This document shows, piece after piece, positions 17,028 through 25,255 of a stretch of 38,164 nucleotides of DNA. The stretch is from Verrucomicrobiaceae bacterium (GTDB lineage: Bacteria; Verrucomicrobiota; Verrucomicrobiia; Verrucomicrobiales; Verrucomicrobiaceae): the NCBI GenBank assembly GCA_016795375.1, contig JAEUHJ010000119.1, positions 1-38,164 on the forward strand. Reading direction: 5' to 3'. Both the position numbers and the translations under genes were made by a program. Each line of letters begins with the position of its first letter. Positions within the stretch are counted from its first letter, which is position 1. The notes under the pieces were generated by a model that searched no databases, was not told where the DNA came from, and worked only from the letters and a program-made list of their open reading frames with translations.

Positions 17028-18209
17028 ATGAAAGAAGACCCCACCATCCCCGCCGATGCTCGTTTTGAAACCCGCGCGATCCACGTCGGTCAGGATTACC
17101 GTAGCGAGACCGGTGCCGTCATCCCGCCGATCTACATGACCTCGACCTTCGAGACCGGCAATCCCACCGGCTTCGACTACAGCCGCAGCGGCAACCCGAA
17201 CTTCCGTAATCTGCAATGCACGCTCGCCAGCCTGGAGAACGCGAGGCACTGCACCGTCTTCGCCAGCGGTCTCAGCGCCATCTCCGCGATCCTGTTTTCG
17301 CTCAAGGCGGGAGATGTGATCCTCTCCGAGCAGCAGATCTACGGCTGCACCTACCGCATCTTTGAAAAAGTGCTGCGCCGGTTCGGAGTCACCATCAAAT
17401 ACGCCAACCTCGCCAACCCGGAGAATTACGACCTCATCACGCGGCTCAAGCCCGCGCTCGTCTGGCTCGAGACGCCGACGAATCCGCTGCTGAAGATTCT
17501 CGACATCAAGGCCATCAGCGCCGCCGCGCACAGCGTCGGCAGCATTGTGGCAATGGACAACACCTTCGCCTCCAGCCTGCTCCAGCAGCCGCTCGATCTC
17601 GGTGCCGACCTCTCGTTGCTCAGCACCACCAAATACACCAACGGTCACAGCGACTGCCTCGGTGGTGCGGTTTGCAGCAACTCCGACGAGTGGCAGGAAA
17701 AAATGATCTTCGCGCAAAAAGCCATCGGCCTGCAGCCCAGCCCCTTCGACGCGTGGCTCACCTCACGCGGTGCGAAGACCGAGGCCGTGCGCATGGAGCG
17801 CCACTGCGCCAACGCCCTCGAACTCGCGAAGCGGCTGGAAGAACTCAAGGCGCGCAAAGGTCGCAAACGCGTCCGCAGCGTGAACTACCCCTTCCTGCCG
17901 AGCCATCCGCAATACAAGCTCGCCAAAAAGCAGATGATCGCCGGCGGCGGCATGCTGCTGGCCGACTTTGGCCTCAGCTACAGCGACACGCTCGCCTTCA
18001 TCCGCCGCCTGCGCCTCTTCACCCAAGCTGAAAGCCTCGGCGGCATCGAAAGCCTCGTCGCCCATCCCGCCAGCATGACCCACGCCTCCATTCCGAAGGA
18101 AACCCGCGAAGCCGCAGGCGTCACCGACGGCCTCGTCCGCTTCTCCGTCGGCATCGAGCACGTCGAGGACTTGTGGGCGGACATTGATGCAGCACTCAAG
18201 TCACGCTGA
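17028..18209 (+). CDS. Cystathionine gamma-synthase/lyase-family PLP enzyme
   Basis: This 393-residue protein is of standard length for the Cys/Met metabolism PLP family (MetB/MetC/MetY type). The PLP lysine is K202 in STTKYTNGHSD, with the phosphate-binding region FASGLSAISA at about 78-87, DNTF at 177-180 and the usual YSRSGNPNFR. It catalyses beta or gamma replacement or elimination on sulfur amino acid substrates; synthase and lyase cannot be separated reliably by eye. It is divergent from pyrH, and its 3' end overlaps the convergent parE-like gene by 9 bp. A second, distinct family member follows at 18839, so the two may form a methionine/cysteine pathway unit. Confidence 0.9.
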   Translation: MKEDPTIPADARFETRAIHVGQDYRSETGAVIPPIYMTSTFETGNPTGFDYSRSGNPNFRNLQCTLASLENARHCTVFASGLSAISAILFSLKAGDVILSEQQIYGCTYRIFEKVLRRFGVTIKYANLANPENYDLITRLKPALVWLETPTNPLLKILDIKAISAAAHSVGSIVAMDNTFASSLLQQPLDLGADLSLLSTTKYTNGHSDCLGGAVCSNSDEWQEKMIFAQKAIGLQPSPFDAWLTSRGAKTEAVRMERHCANALELAKRLEELKARKGRKRVRSVNYPFLPSHPQYKLAKKQMIAGGGMLLADFGLSYSDTLAFIRRLRLFTQAESLGGIESLVAHPASMTHASIPKETREAAGVTDGLVRFSVGIEHVEDLWADIDAALKSR

Positions 18210-18506
18210 AAACGCGTCCTCCATGTGCCTGGAAAAATACATGGCATCATGCAGCACCCAGGCGATTTCGATCTTCTGATCTGCGATGCGAAACAGGATC
18301 GCATGCCTGCCCGTGAAGCAGATGCGGCACTCTGGATGAATTTCAGGCCGCAGCCGCCATCGACTTGGTGATTCGGCGATGCGCTCGAAGCTGCTCCAAA
18401 TCATGGCGAAATAACGCTCCGCCTGCTCCCCTCCCCACTTTTCGACCGTGTAATCGTGGATGCAGTCCAGATCTTCCAGTGTCGCATTGGAAAGACGGAA
18501 CTTCAT
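18201..18506 (-). CDS. parE: ParE/RelE-superfamily toxin
   Basis: This 101-residue basic protein begins MKFRLSNATLEDLDCIHDY and continues with a helix (GGEQAERYFAMIWSSFERIAE), then RWRLRPEIHPECRICFTGRHAILFRI, the usual ParE-like order of helical hairpin and beta sheet. ParE toxins inhibit gyrase; other superfamily members cut mRNA, and the target here is inferred from the ParD-like partner only. The ATG overlaps the antitoxin stop by 4 bp (ATGA), showing translational coupling. The gene looks complete. Its last 9 bp overlap the end of the convergent PLP gene. Confidence 0.82.
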   Translation of the reverse strand: MKFRLSNATLEDLDCIHDYTVEKWGGEQAERYFAMIWSSFERIAESPSRWRLRPEIHPECRICFTGRHAILFRIADQKIEIAWVLHDAMYFSRHMEDAFSA

Positions 18507-18748
18507 GCGGCCTGACGGCATTCGCGAAACCTGTCCATGAATGCTTCGCGGTCCATTTCCACAAACTCGCCACGTTCCAACTGCTCGAAGCCAGTCGCGG
18601 CCTCCTGGCGCAGCCATTCCAGCGAACTGTCGCGTGCCACCATCTGCCGGAGTGCTTCGCGCACCACTTCTCCCGGACTTTCATAAAGACCAGTGGCCAG
18701 TTTCTGCGCCACGAGAGCGTCCAAAGCAGGCGTGAGAGAGATTGTCAT
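18503..18748 (-). CDS. parD: ParD-type antitoxin (ribbon-helix-helix)
   Basis: This 81-residue protein has an N-terminal ribbon-helix-helix pattern: MTISLTPALDALVAQKLATG, then YESPGEVVREALRQMV, typical of ParD. The charged C-terminal part (EQLERGEFVEMDREAFMDRF) would bind and block the toxin. It overlaps the toxin start by 4 bp. Two copies of a palindrome (GTCATGAC) at 18743-18768 overlap and precede its start codon and are the probable autoregulatory operator. Confidence 0.85.
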   Translation of the reverse strand: MTISLTPALDALVAQKLATGLYESPGEVVREALRQMVARDSSLEWLRQEAATGFEQLERGEFVEMDREAFMDRFRECRQAA

Positions 18749-18768
18749 GACAAATCAATGTCATGACG
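18743..18768. promoter_or_regulatory. Tandem palindromic operator of parDE
   Basis: TGTCATGACA at 18743-18752 and TGTCATGACG at 18759-18768, a direct repeat of the palindrome GTCATGAC with 16-bp spacing. The first copy contains the ATG of parD. RHH antitoxins typically bind such short repeated palindromes. Confidence 0.6.
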
Positions 18769-18779
18769 GGCCGCGTCTT

Positions 18780-18794
18780 GCAATCGGCGATTGC
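18780..18794. promoter_or_regulatory. Perfect palindrome between parD and the PLP gene
   Basis: GCAATCG-G-CGATTGC, 7-bp arms around one base, 45 bp upstream of the ATG at 18839. It could be an operator for the PLP enzyme gene. No T tract follows, so it is unlikely to be a terminator. Confidence 0.35.
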
Positions 18795-18838
18795 GAGCCG
18801 TCTGCCGCGTGGTTTGATGTGCGCCCGCGACTGCCAGC

Positions 18839-20320
18839 ATGACCGACCTCCTCAAACATCCTCTCTGCAACGCCGAAGATCTCGGCAAGGCCATCCCTGA
18901 CCACGAACTGGGCGTGTCGGTGTGCCTGCCGTTGTGGAAGCATGTGATCGGCTATGAGGAGGGCGATCAGGAGATCGTCTCCAAGTTCAAATCCGGCTAC
19001 CCGCGCTTCTGCTGTCCGCCGGCCATCACACGCTTGTTTGAAGCGGCGGAAAAGCAATTCGCCGCCGCGGGCGAGCGCTGCCTCGTCTTTCCGCGTGTTG
19101 TGCATGCCGAACGCTGCGTGAAGTTCATCGAAACGGGCCGCGTGGTTGAATGGACCGCGCACCAGCTCGGCGTCGCCGTGTTTCCGGCCGACAGCTATGT
19201 GAAGGCGCGCAAGTTCTGGCGCTTCTGCGGCGAATGCGTGAGCACGCGGCAGGCCTGCGAAGCATTGGGGGAGCACAAGAGCACTGCAAGCAGCGAAGAC
19301 GGCAAAGCAGCGAACCGCATCATCCGCGAACGCATCGCCCAACTGGCCGGACAGCAGCCGGAGGACGTGTTTTTGTTCCCGTCCGGCATGGCTGCGAATT
19401 TTGCGGTACATCGCATGCTCACGCATCTGTTCCCCGGCCGTAAAACCGCTCAGCTCGACTTCCCCTATGTTGATGTGCTGAAGCTGCAGCAGATTTTCGG
19501 CAGTGGCGCGCATTTCCTGCCGCTCATCAAGGACAGCGAGTATGACGACCTGCGCATGCTGTTGCAAAACGAGCCGCTGGCCGGCCTGTTCTGCGAGGCA
19601 CCGAGCAATCCGCTGCTGCGTTGCGTCGATCTTGAGCGCTTGTTGGCGCTCCGCGCCGCCGCTCAGCCTGGCGTGCCGCTCATCGTCGATGACACCATCT
19701 CCACCGTCGCTCATGTGGACGCTCATCGCGTCGCCGATGTCGTCACCGCGAGCCTGACAAAGAGCTTCTCCGGCGTGGGAGATGTCCTGGCTGGCAGCGT
19801 CGTGCTGAGCCGCGGATCACCGCATCACGCGGCTTTCTCCGCGTTCCTGACCGCGCATGCCGATCACGAACTGTGGCGCGGCGACGCCGTGGCGCTCGAA
19901 CTCAACAGCCGCGATTTCGCGCGGCGCGTCGCCACAATGAGCCGCAACGCGCAGGCACTCGCCGATCATCTGCGCTCGCATCCGAAGGTGGACCGTGTCT
20001 GGCATGCGGCGACGAAAGGCGGGCGCGGCTACGAGTTCATCCGTCGTGAAAACGGCGGCCACGGCTGCCTGCTGTCCTTCACGCTCAAGCAACCGGAGCA
20101 GACGAGTGCGAAGTTTTACGACGCCCTGCGCTTCACCAAAGGTCCCAGCCTCGGCACGAATTACACGCTCGTATGCCCCTACACCCTGCTCGCACACTAC
20201 GACGAGCTCGACTGGGTCGAAAGCGTCGGCGTCAGCCGCTGGCTCATCCGCGTGTCCGCCGGTCTGGAGGACACACAGGAGCTCATCGCCCGCTTTGACG
20301 AGGCGCTGGCGCTGGTTTGA
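18839..20320 (+). CDS. Cystathionine gamma-synthase-like enzyme, fungal STR2-like architecture
   Basis: This 493-residue PLP enzyme is about 100 residues longer than bacterial MetB. The PLP lysine is K308 in ASLTKSFSGVGD. Other family marks are FLFPSGMAANFAVH at 179-191 and EAPSNPLL at 253-260, with VDDTIS as the PLP-ring aspartate region. The N-terminal extension (LGVSVCLPLWKHVIGYEEGD, then KSGYPRF) resembles, from memory, the extension of fungal cystathionine gamma-synthases. Function is probably O-acyl-homoserine plus cysteine to cystathionine in methionine synthesis. It stands alone on the plus strand, divergent from parDE, with msrA convergent 30 bp beyond its end. Confidence 0.78.
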   Translation: MTDLLKHPLCNAEDLGKAIPDHELGVSVCLPLWKHVIGYEEGDQEIVSKFKSGYPRFCCPPAITRLFEAAEKQFAAAGERCLVFPRVVHAERCVKFIETGRVVEWTAHQLGVAVFPADSYVKARKFWRFCGECVSTRQACEALGEHKSTASSEDGKAANRIIRERIAQLAGQQPEDVFLFPSGMAANFAVHRMLTHLFPGRKTAQLDFPYVDVLKLQQIFGSGAHFLPLIKDSEYDDLRMLLQNEPLAGLFCEAPSNPLLRCVDLERLLALRAAAQPGVPLIVDDTISTVAHVDAHRVADVVTASLTKSFSGVGDVLAGSVVLSRGSPHHAAFSAFLTAHADHELWRGDAVALELNSRDFARRVATMSRNAQALADHLRSHPKVDRVWHAATKGGRGYEFIRRENGGHGCLLSFTLKQPEQTSAKFYDALRFTKGPSLGTNYTLVCPYTLLAHYDELDWVESVGVSRWLIRVSAGLEDTQELIARFDEALALV

Positions 20321-20350
20321 TCCCCTGCCCGGACACCATCACGCACGGCC

Positions 20351-21016
20351 TCACTTCGCACCGGGCTTGATCTTGCCTTTGTCTTCGAGGGTGTGCTTGA
20401 ACTTCTCCGTCTTCGGCGTGACGACGGCGCGGACGTAGCCTTGCTCGGGATTGCGAGCCTGGAAGTTTTGATGGTAGTCCTCGGCGGGATAGAACTTCTT
20501 CAGCGGAGCGATCTCGGTGGCGATGGGATCCTTCCACTTCTTCTGCACCTCAGCCTTGGAGGCTTCGGCGATCTTTTTCTGCTCCTCGCTGGTGTAGAAG
20601 ATGGCGGAGCGATACTGCGTGCCGTAGTCGTTGCCTTGGTAGGCGGTGCCTTTGGGCATGAACTTGCCGTGCTTGTACATGTCCTCCTTCGTCACGGTGG
20701 TGGGGTCATGCGCGTCCCAGAAGAGGTCGATGATCTCCTTGTAACTGGTCACGGCGGGATCGAACTCGATCTGAATGACCTCCGCGTGGCCGGTGTCGCC
20801 TTCGCAGACCTGCTCGTAGGTGGGATTTTCGGTTTTGCCGCCGGCATAGCCGCTGACGATTATCCTGACGCCTTTGACGAGCAGATACTGGGCCTCGACA
20901 CACCAGAAGCACCCGCCGCCAATCACGGCGATTTCAGTCCTGGCGGCAGGCGCGTCAGCGGCTTGGGTGGTGATGGAGGCCATGAGGGCGAGAAGCAGCG
21001 TAGTGAAGGTTTTCAT
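20351..21016 (-). CDS. msrA: Exported peptide methionine sulfoxide reductase A
   Basis: The product is 221 residues from the ATG at 21016. A signal peptide (MKTFTTLLLALMASITTQAA) sends it across the inner membrane. The MsrA active site is GCFWC at 35-39, followed by GYAGG, GHAEVIQIEFDP, YQGNDYGTQYRS and YHQNF. It reduces methionine-S-sulfoxide in damaged envelope proteins. No cysteine is seen near the C-terminus, so the resolving step may use Cys39 or an external thiol donor. No msrB is adjacent. It is divergent from the globin gene with a 183-bp gap. Confidence 0.93.
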   Translation of the reverse strand: MKTFTTLLLALMASITTQAADAPAARTEIAVIGGGCFWCVEAQYLLVKGVRIIVSGYAGGKTENPTYEQVCEGDTGHAEVIQIEFDPAVTSYKEIIDLFWDAHDPTTVTKEDMYKHGKFMPKGTAYQGNDYGTQYRSAIFYTSEEQKKIAEASKAEVQKKWKDPIATEIAPLKKFYPAEDYHQNFQARNPEQGYVRAVVTPKTEKFKHTLEDKGKIKPGAK

Positions 21017-21199
21017 GACATGGATACGAACGAACCGGGCGGCGAAGTCAAGCATCCGTCGTGTCAGGGACGAAACTTTCGACAAAATTCCCGCATGACC
21101 CGCTGAACAAGCCAGATGAGGGGGAAATGCCGCGCGGTGACGCCCGACCTGTCCGTTTGTTTTCCTTTCCTCTTTTCCGACCAGCTCCATCCTGAACTC

Positions 21200-21580
21200 A
21201 TGGATGAAATCTCGACCCTCTGCGCCCGTGTGGGCGAATCGAAGCTGCGCGGCATGGTGACGGCGTTTTACCGGCGTGTGCGGATGGATGACCTGATCGG
21301 AAAAATGTACCCGCCGGACGACTGGGACGGCGCGGAGAAACGGCTGGCGGATTTCATCGTGTACCGCTTCGGCGGGCCGCAGACCTACATCGAGGAACGC
21401 GGTCATCCGCGGCTGCGCGGGCGGCACATGCCGTTTTCCATCGGCGCGGCGGAACGGGACCGCTGGCTGGAACTGATGAACGCGGCGATGCAGGAGGTGG
21501 CCGTCCCCGCTGAGGCCGTGCCACTTATCAGCACATTTTTCGCACAGGTTGCCGACATGATGCGAAACCGAGAAGGGTGA
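21200..21580 (+). CDS. Truncated haemoglobin, group 2-like
   Basis: The product is 126 residues from the ATG at 21200 (MDEISTLCARVG), within the family range. The 2-on-2 globin pattern is visible: FYRRVRMDDLIGKMYP, then FIVYRFGGPQTYIEERGHPRLRGRHMPF, where the histidine of GHPRLR is the likely proximal haem ligand. Members bind O2 or NO, often in oxidative or nitrosative defence. The stop overlaps a possible GTG of the next gene, whose preferred ATG is 20 bp further on, so the two are probably cotranscribed. Placement opposite msrA fits an oxidative-stress theme, but that is inference. Confidence 0.88.
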   Translation: MDEISTLCARVGESKLRGMVTAFYRRVRMDDLIGKMYPPDDWDGAEKRLADFIVYRFGGPQTYIEERGHPRLRGRHMPFSIGAAERDRWLELMNAAMQEVAVPAEAVPLISTFFAQVADMMRNREG

Positions 21581-21600
21581 CCGGGAAAAAGGAAGATATC

Positions 21601-22533
21601 ATGAGCGAATTGCTGATTTTGAATCCGCTGCCGGACTTTTTGCTGGAGCCGCTGCGCGCGAGGCATGTCTGCCATGATTATTTTCACGCTCCGGACAGGG
21701 GTGCGCTGATCGCGGACATGGCGGAGCGAATCCGCGGCATCGTGATGTCCGGCGGCGGTGTCGCGCCGGTGCCGTTGCTGGAAAAGCTGCCGAATCTGCG
21801 GATCATCAGCGTCTTCGGCGTCGGTTACGACGGCGTGCCGGCGGACTGGTGCCGTGCGCACGGCATACGCGTGACGAACACACCAGATGTGCTCACGGAA
21901 GACGTGGCGGACACGGCCAGCGCGCTTGTGTTGATGACGAGCCGCAACCTGGCCGCCGCAAACCGTCACCTGCTTGCCGGAGCGTGGTTGAACGGACCGT
22001 TCCCGCTGGCGCATGCGCTGCGGGGCAAGCTGGCGGGCATCGTGGGCCTGGGCCGCATCGGCAGGGCGGTCGCGCACCGCCTTGAAGCGCATGGGATGCG
22101 CGTGGCCTATCACGGGCGCGCGCGGCAGGAGGTGCCGTGGGAATACTTCGAGTCTCTGACCGGGCTGGCGGCAGCATCAGACTTCCTCATCGTGGCCTGC
22201 CCGGGCGGCGCGGAGACGAGGCATCTGATCAACGCGGCTGTCCTGGAGGCGCTGGGAGCCGAAGGCACGCTGATCAACATCGCCCGCGGCTCGGTGGTCG
22301 ATGAGACAGCCCTGATCGCGGCATTGCAGCGCGGTGTGATCCGCGGCGCAGGACTGGATGTGTTTGAAAACGAGCCGCAGGTGCCGCGGGCGCTCATGAG
22401 CTGCGAAAACGCCGTCCTGCTGCCGCACCTGGGCAGCGGCACGCATGAGACACGCCGCGTCATGGCGGCGCTGGTGGTGGACAACCTGGCCGCGCATTTC
22501 AGCGGCAAGGCGCTGCTGACGCCGGTGTGCTGA
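21601..22533 (+). CDS. D-isomer-specific 2-hydroxyacid dehydrogenase
   Basis: The product is 310 residues from the ATG at 21601, chosen because AAGGAAG lies 6 bp upstream as a ribosome binding site. The Rossmann nucleotide-binding motif is GIVGLGRIGRAVA, followed by the signatures NIARGSVVDETALIAAL, GAGLDVFENEP and the catalytic LPHLGSGTHETR with its histidine. The early VTNTPDVLTEDVADTA segment is typical of glyoxylate/hydroxypyruvate reductases. It would reduce a 2-oxo acid with NAD(P)H in the cytoplasm; the exact substrate is not evident. It follows the globin gene and precedes a small membrane protein gene. Confidence 0.9.
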   Translation: MSELLILNPLPDFLLEPLRARHVCHDYFHAPDRGALIADMAERIRGIVMSGGGVAPVPLLEKLPNLRIISVFGVGYDGVPADWCRAHGIRVTNTPDVLTEDVADTASALVLMTSRNLAAANRHLLAGAWLNGPFPLAHALRGKLAGIVGLGRIGRAVAHRLEAHGMRVAYHGRARQEVPWEYFESLTGLAAASDFLIVACPGGAETRHLINAAVLEALGAEGTLINIARGSVVDETALIAALQRGVIRGAGLDVFENEPQVPRALMSCENAVLLPHLGSGTHETRRVMAALVVDNLAAHFSGKALLTPVC

Positions 22534-22583
22534 CGCCGCCGAAAGGCCGCTTGCCCTTCTCCTCACAGCCGTTACTGGCAGTC

Positions 22584-23189
22584 ATGTTCAAATTCATCCT
22601 CGGAGCATTTCTCGCCGCCGTCGCCGTTTTCGCGTGGGAGGCGGTCTCATGGACGGCGCTGGGCTGGCACGAGAACGGATTCCGCTCGTTTCGCAACGAG
22701 GAGGAGGTCGCCGAGGTGATCAAGGCGAATGTGACCTCCGGGCACGGCATCTACATGCTGCCGGCGATGGATGAAGCGCCCAAGGTGGCCACCGCAGAGG
22801 AAAAGAAGGCGTTCGAGGAGAAGCAGGCGAAGGCGATGGAGGACGGGCCGTACGTTTATGCGATCATCCGCCCGGGCAAAGGTGGGAACAGCATGGGAAC
22901 AAACATGATTCTGAGCTTCATCCGCGCTTTGATCTGCGCGCTCCTGATCGCCATGCTGCTGAACCAGGTGGCGTTGTTTTATCCGGCGCGCATCGCATTC
23001 GTGGCCGCGGCGGGGCTCTTCGCGGGCCTGACCTGCGATCTGCCGATGTGGATCTGGATGGAGAATCCCGGGCGCGACACGATCGTGAACATCGCGGATC
23101 ATCTGATCACTTGGATCATCGGCGGCGCGGTGCTGGGGCTGTTCGTCGGACGTGAGCCGGTGCTGGACCGCCACGGACACGGTCATTGA
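22584..23189 (+). CDS. Small membrane protein of unknown function
   Basis: The product is 201 residues from the ATG at 22584 (MFKFILGAFLAAVAVFAWEAVSW). The first hydrophobic segment is followed by a polar domain of about 85 residues (WHENGFRSFRNEEEV to RPGKGG), then three hydrophobic segments to about residue 190 and a His-rich tail (DRHGHGH). I do not recognise a named family. The layout is one N-terminal membrane helix, a polar loop likely outside, and a C-terminal membrane bundle. It begins 50 bp after the dehydrogenase and probably shares its transcript. The His-rich end could bind metal, but that is speculation. Confidence 0.75.
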   Translation: MFKFILGAFLAAVAVFAWEAVSWTALGWHENGFRSFRNEEEVAEVIKANVTSGHGIYMLPAMDEAPKVATAEEKKAFEEKQAKAMEDGPYVYAIIRPGKGGNSMGTNMILSFIRALICALLIAMLLNQVALFYPARIAFVAAAGLFAGLTCDLPMWIWMENPGRDTIVNIADHLITWIIGGAVLGLFVGREPVLDRHGHGH

Positions 23190-23208
23190 GCCGAGTCCGC
23201 GCCCGGCA

Positions 23209-25176
23209 TCATGCCGTGACACCGGCTGTTTTCAGAACAGCTGCGGCCACCTCCTCGGGCGTGATCTTTGTCATGCACTCGTAATGGCCGAGGGGGCATT
23301 CACGCTCGAAGCACGGACTGCATGGCACCTTGTGCTGGATGACGGTGTGGCGTTCGCCGAGCGGGCCGGTTTCGACCGGGCAGGTCGAGCCGAAGATGCT
23401 CACGGTCGGAATGCCGAGCGCCGCGGCCAGATGCATGGTGCCGGTGTCATTCGTGAGCAATAACTGGCACTGGCGCAGTTTCGCGATGAGTTCGGAGAGC
23501 CGCGTTTTGCCGACGAAATTTTCGTGCGGCGCCTTCAGCATCGCGGAAAGTTTTTCACCCATCTCCGTTTCACCGGGCGCGCCGAACAGCTCCCAGCGGA
23601 ACTGCGCATGCTGCGCGGAAATCTGATTCATCACCGCGGCGAAGCGTTCCAGCGGCCAGCGTTTGGCCGGACCGTATTCCGCGCCGGCGCAGACACCGGC
23701 GCGGATGATGCCGCCCGTCGAAACAGAGGACTCCCCGGCATCCCACAGGCCGGGTTGATCGACATCGGCGCCGATTCCTCCAGCAATACGCAAGTAGCGA
23801 TGCGCGTGGTGTTCCTTTCCGGAAGGGCCTGCCGGCTCCTTGATGATCTGATTGAGCAGTTTCGCACGGAACGAACCCTTGAAACCGATGCGACGCGGAA
23901 TGCCCGCCAGCCAGATTTCCAAAGTGCTGCGTGTCGAGTTGGTGCACAGCACCGCGGCATCAAAATGAACGTCGGCGGCCTTGATGCGCCTGGCGACGGC
24001 GAAAGGCCCCTCCCTGGCCGGCTTGCCGATGTACCGCGAGATTTCGGGCATGGAGAGCCAGAGCTCCTCCAGCTTGTCGGGGCCGAGCACGGTGATCTTC
24101 ATGTCCGGGCGGCCGCGTTTGATCGCGCGCACCATGGGGAAGGCCATGCACGCGTCGCCGAGCCAGTTCGGGCTGCGGACGAGCAGTTCGAAAGCCTGGA
24201 GCCGGCTCACGTCGTAGCCTTTGGGGAAGACGACACCACGCTTGTAGTGCGGCAGCAGGAAGTGCGGCTTCGGCAGCTTCCAGCGGTTGTGCACCCAGAA
24301 CCAGCTTTCCGGCTGCGCACGGATGAGTCGTTCAAGCACGGTGTTGATGTCGGCGGTCACGCCATTGATGGACGGCCTGGTTTCGTTGGTGACGAGCGGG
24401 CCGTCGCAGACATAGCGCCAGCGCGCCGGGCCGTCGTCATAGACCGCCATGGGCGGGATCACGGAGTTGGTGCGCAGGCCGCACAGCGCCACGATGTTGG
24501 TGGTGGAGGCCAGGCGGTCGAAGAACGGGCTCCATTGGCCGTGATCACCCGCGTGCTGGTCCACGAGAATTCCGATGATGCCCATGTCGCGCACATGGCT
24601 GATCGGCTCGTTGAATCCCTCCTGCCTGTCGAAGAGCCTGTAGCCAAGTTTTTCGCGCCGGCGCAGGATGTGCGCGTTCAGATACGGATTGCGCAGCGGC
24701 TGGTAGATGCTGGCGGGCTTGTGGCCGAAGATGAACAGGGACGGCACCTGCGTCATGATCTCCCAGCAACTGCTGTGCATGATGGGGACGGTCAGCGGAC
24801 GGCCCGCATCGAACGCCTCTTTGGTATGATGCATGTTCTCCACCGTGACGCGCTTTGCCACCTCGGCCTCGCTCATCAGCGGCAGCTTGAATCCGCAGAG
24901 GATGTTGGCGAAGAGGCTCTTGAAATGCGCGCGCGCGATCTGACGGCGCCAGGCCTCGGTCTTCTCGCGTCCAAAGGCGATGCGCAGGTTGTGCAGCGCG
25001 AGCCTGCGGTACTTTCCGGCCACATAGTAGGCCAGCGTGCCCGCGGCGCGCCCGGCCCACCACACGGCGACGAGCGGTGTCAGCTTCATGACGCCTTCGA
25101 CGCACCGGAACAGGGCGTAAACCAGCCACTGCCCGGCGCGCCTGGAGAAACGGGTGGATTCTGCGGCACTGCCCAT
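23209..25176 (-). CDS. Fusion of lipid A acyltransferase and GT9 heptosyltransferase-like domains
   Basis: The product is 655 residues from the ATG at 25176 (MGSAAESTRF); an ATG at 25257 would overlap the divergent sulfatase start. Residues 1-310 match the LpxL/HtrB acyltransferase family: N-terminal hydrophobic segment, YRRLALHNLRIAFG, the HSSCWE catalytic region at 134-139 (HX4E variant of HX4D), and WVHNRWK at 294-300. From about 328 a GT9 domain follows: LLVRSPNWLGDACMAFP, CAGAEYGPAKRWP, LLTNDTGTMHLAAALGIPTVSIFGST. Such domains add acyl chains to lipid A and sugars to the LPS core at the inner face of the inner membrane. Joining them in one chain is unusual. Both domains look complete. 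Confidence 0.85.
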   Translation of the reverse strand: MGSAAESTRFSRRAGQWLVYALFRCVEGVMKLTPLVAVWWAGRAAGTLAYYVAGKYRRLALHNLRIAFGREKTEAWRRQIARAHFKSLFANILCGFKLPLMSEAEVAKRVTVENMHHTKEAFDAGRPLTVPIMHSSCWEIMTQVPSLFIFGHKPASIYQPLRNPYLNAHILRRREKLGYRLFDRQEGFNEPISHVRDMGIIGILVDQHAGDHGQWSPFFDRLASTTNIVALCGLRTNSVIPPMAVYDDGPARWRYVCDGPLVTNETRPSINGVTADINTVLERLIRAQPESWFWVHNRWKLPKPHFLLPHYKRGVVFPKGYDVSRLQAFELLVRSPNWLGDACMAFPMVRAIKRGRPDMKITVLGPDKLEELWLSMPEISRYIGKPAREGPFAVARRIKAADVHFDAAVLCTNSTRSTLEIWLAGIPRRIGFKGSFRAKLLNQIIKEPAGPSGKEHHAHRYLRIAGGIGADVDQPGLWDAGESSVSTGGIIRAGVCAGAEYGPAKRWPLERFAAVMNQISAQHAQFRWELFGAPGETEMGEKLSAMLKAPHENFVGKTRLSELIAKLRQCQLLLTNDTGTMHLAAALGIPTVSIFGSTCPVETGPLGERHTVIQHKVPCSPCFERECPLGHYECMTKITPEEVAAAVLKTAGVTA

Positions 25177-25255
25177 GCGTTTTCTATGCCGCAGCGCCCA
25201 CCGCCACGCAACCGTTCGTGCGAGATCACCGCGAGGCGGCGCGTTTGTCGTGTTC

